Assembly (NCBI GenBank): GCA_014904985.1
Contig: MU129286.1
Location: forward strand, 8,057 to 35,554
From: Hydnum rufescens UP504
Lineage: Eukaryota; Basidiomycota; Agaricomycetes; Cantharellales; Hydnaceae
DNA: 27,498 nt
Direction of reading: 5' to 3'
The stretch's first letter is position 1. Each line of letters opens with the position of its first letter. The notes under the pieces were generated by a model. The model had not been told where the DNA came from. It did not search any database and was given only the letters and a program-made list of their open reading frames with translations. Positions 27,211-27,498 of the stretch are shown here, one piece after another. Made by a program: the position numbers and the translations under genes.

Positions 27211-27498
27211 GTGCTTGCTTTGGGCTCAATGTTGAGTAGAATGTGAAGATCCTACTCAATGCCGGGACTTTCCAGGCTCAAAAGAGCGCCCAATTAGGGC
27301 AGTACCAACTCATATGGATAGATAATAAATACCTAGATAAAAAATAGATAATAAATGCTAAATATCTGTCTAAAATGGGTGGAGGAATAAATGATAGTCT
27401 GTTGGATTGCACTAAGGCACCATGTGCAAAGAGGAATTGGGCAACTTTCCATGCATTATAATTGGCCAAAATTTGAGTATCTTGGTGGGATGTATATA
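27211..27498. other. Flank of the satellite array, no gene seen
   Basis: TTGAGTAG and CTACTCAA (about 27233-27260) form an 8-bp inverted repeat with a 12-base spacer just outside the last satellite unit. TAGATAATAAAT occurs twice (about 27320 and 27345). No open frame is convincing. If the minus-strand splice modules belong to a transcript, its first exon and promoter would lie here or beyond the window. Confidence 0.4.

Overview
The window looks like nuclear DNA from a filamentous basidiomycete, probably an agaricomycete. The clues are fungal-type FunK1 kinases, short GT...AG introns of about 55-110 nt, and fragments of conserved fungal genes (AP-3 delta, a GCKIII/STE20-type kinase, eIF3h). 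A Rhizoctonia/Ceratobasidium-like genome would fit, but that is inference. Nothing bacterial or organellar is visible: no rRNA, no CRISPR, no operons.

Layout. 1-1260: a worn FunK1 C-terminal remnant. About 1260-5855: G+T-rich, gene-poor DNA whose second half (3438-5855) is a heavily decayed copy of the unit that follows. 5856-7540: the better-kept unit, holding an unrecognised protein with an NCWW motif and a coiled coil, then an exon with a kinase-like catalytic loop. A 70-bp block holding a perfect CCAAT/ATTGG palindrome is identical in both units. 7575-9522: three FunK1 N-terminal fragments, two in tandem on the minus strand and one inverted. 9530-10290: a broken minus-strand gene of an unrecognised family. 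10568-13981: pieces of three unrelated housekeeping genes side by side: the middle of AP-3 delta (+), a GCKIII kinase without its N-terminus (-), and the first part of eIF3h (-). Introns are kept and there are small frameshifts. 14107-16586: the best gene here, a near full-length FunK1 kinase with one or two probable frame lesions. 16600-17656: weak unassigned open frames. 17913-18206: a MITE-like element with terminal inverted repeats.

From about 18.2 kb the character changes. I recognise no conserved gene, and the DNA is dominated by repeats: two tRNA-like (SINE-like) heads, a degenerate minisatellite, a 3 x 160-bp tandem repeat, GGGGCCCC palindromes, and from 24.7 kb a satellite of about 277 bp with eight units. 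Each satellite unit has two 4-nt-loop hairpins. Read on the minus strand, each unit also has a branch-point heptamer, a CTAG-type acceptor and a GTNNGT donor in register. It therefore looks like a tandemly multiplied exon-intron module.

Overall this is an accessory region built from duplicated, broken and rearranged pieces. The FunK1 gene at 14.1-16.6 kb is the only one I would call possibly functional. All alignments were made by eye between parts of this window; family names come from recognised motifs, not from searches.
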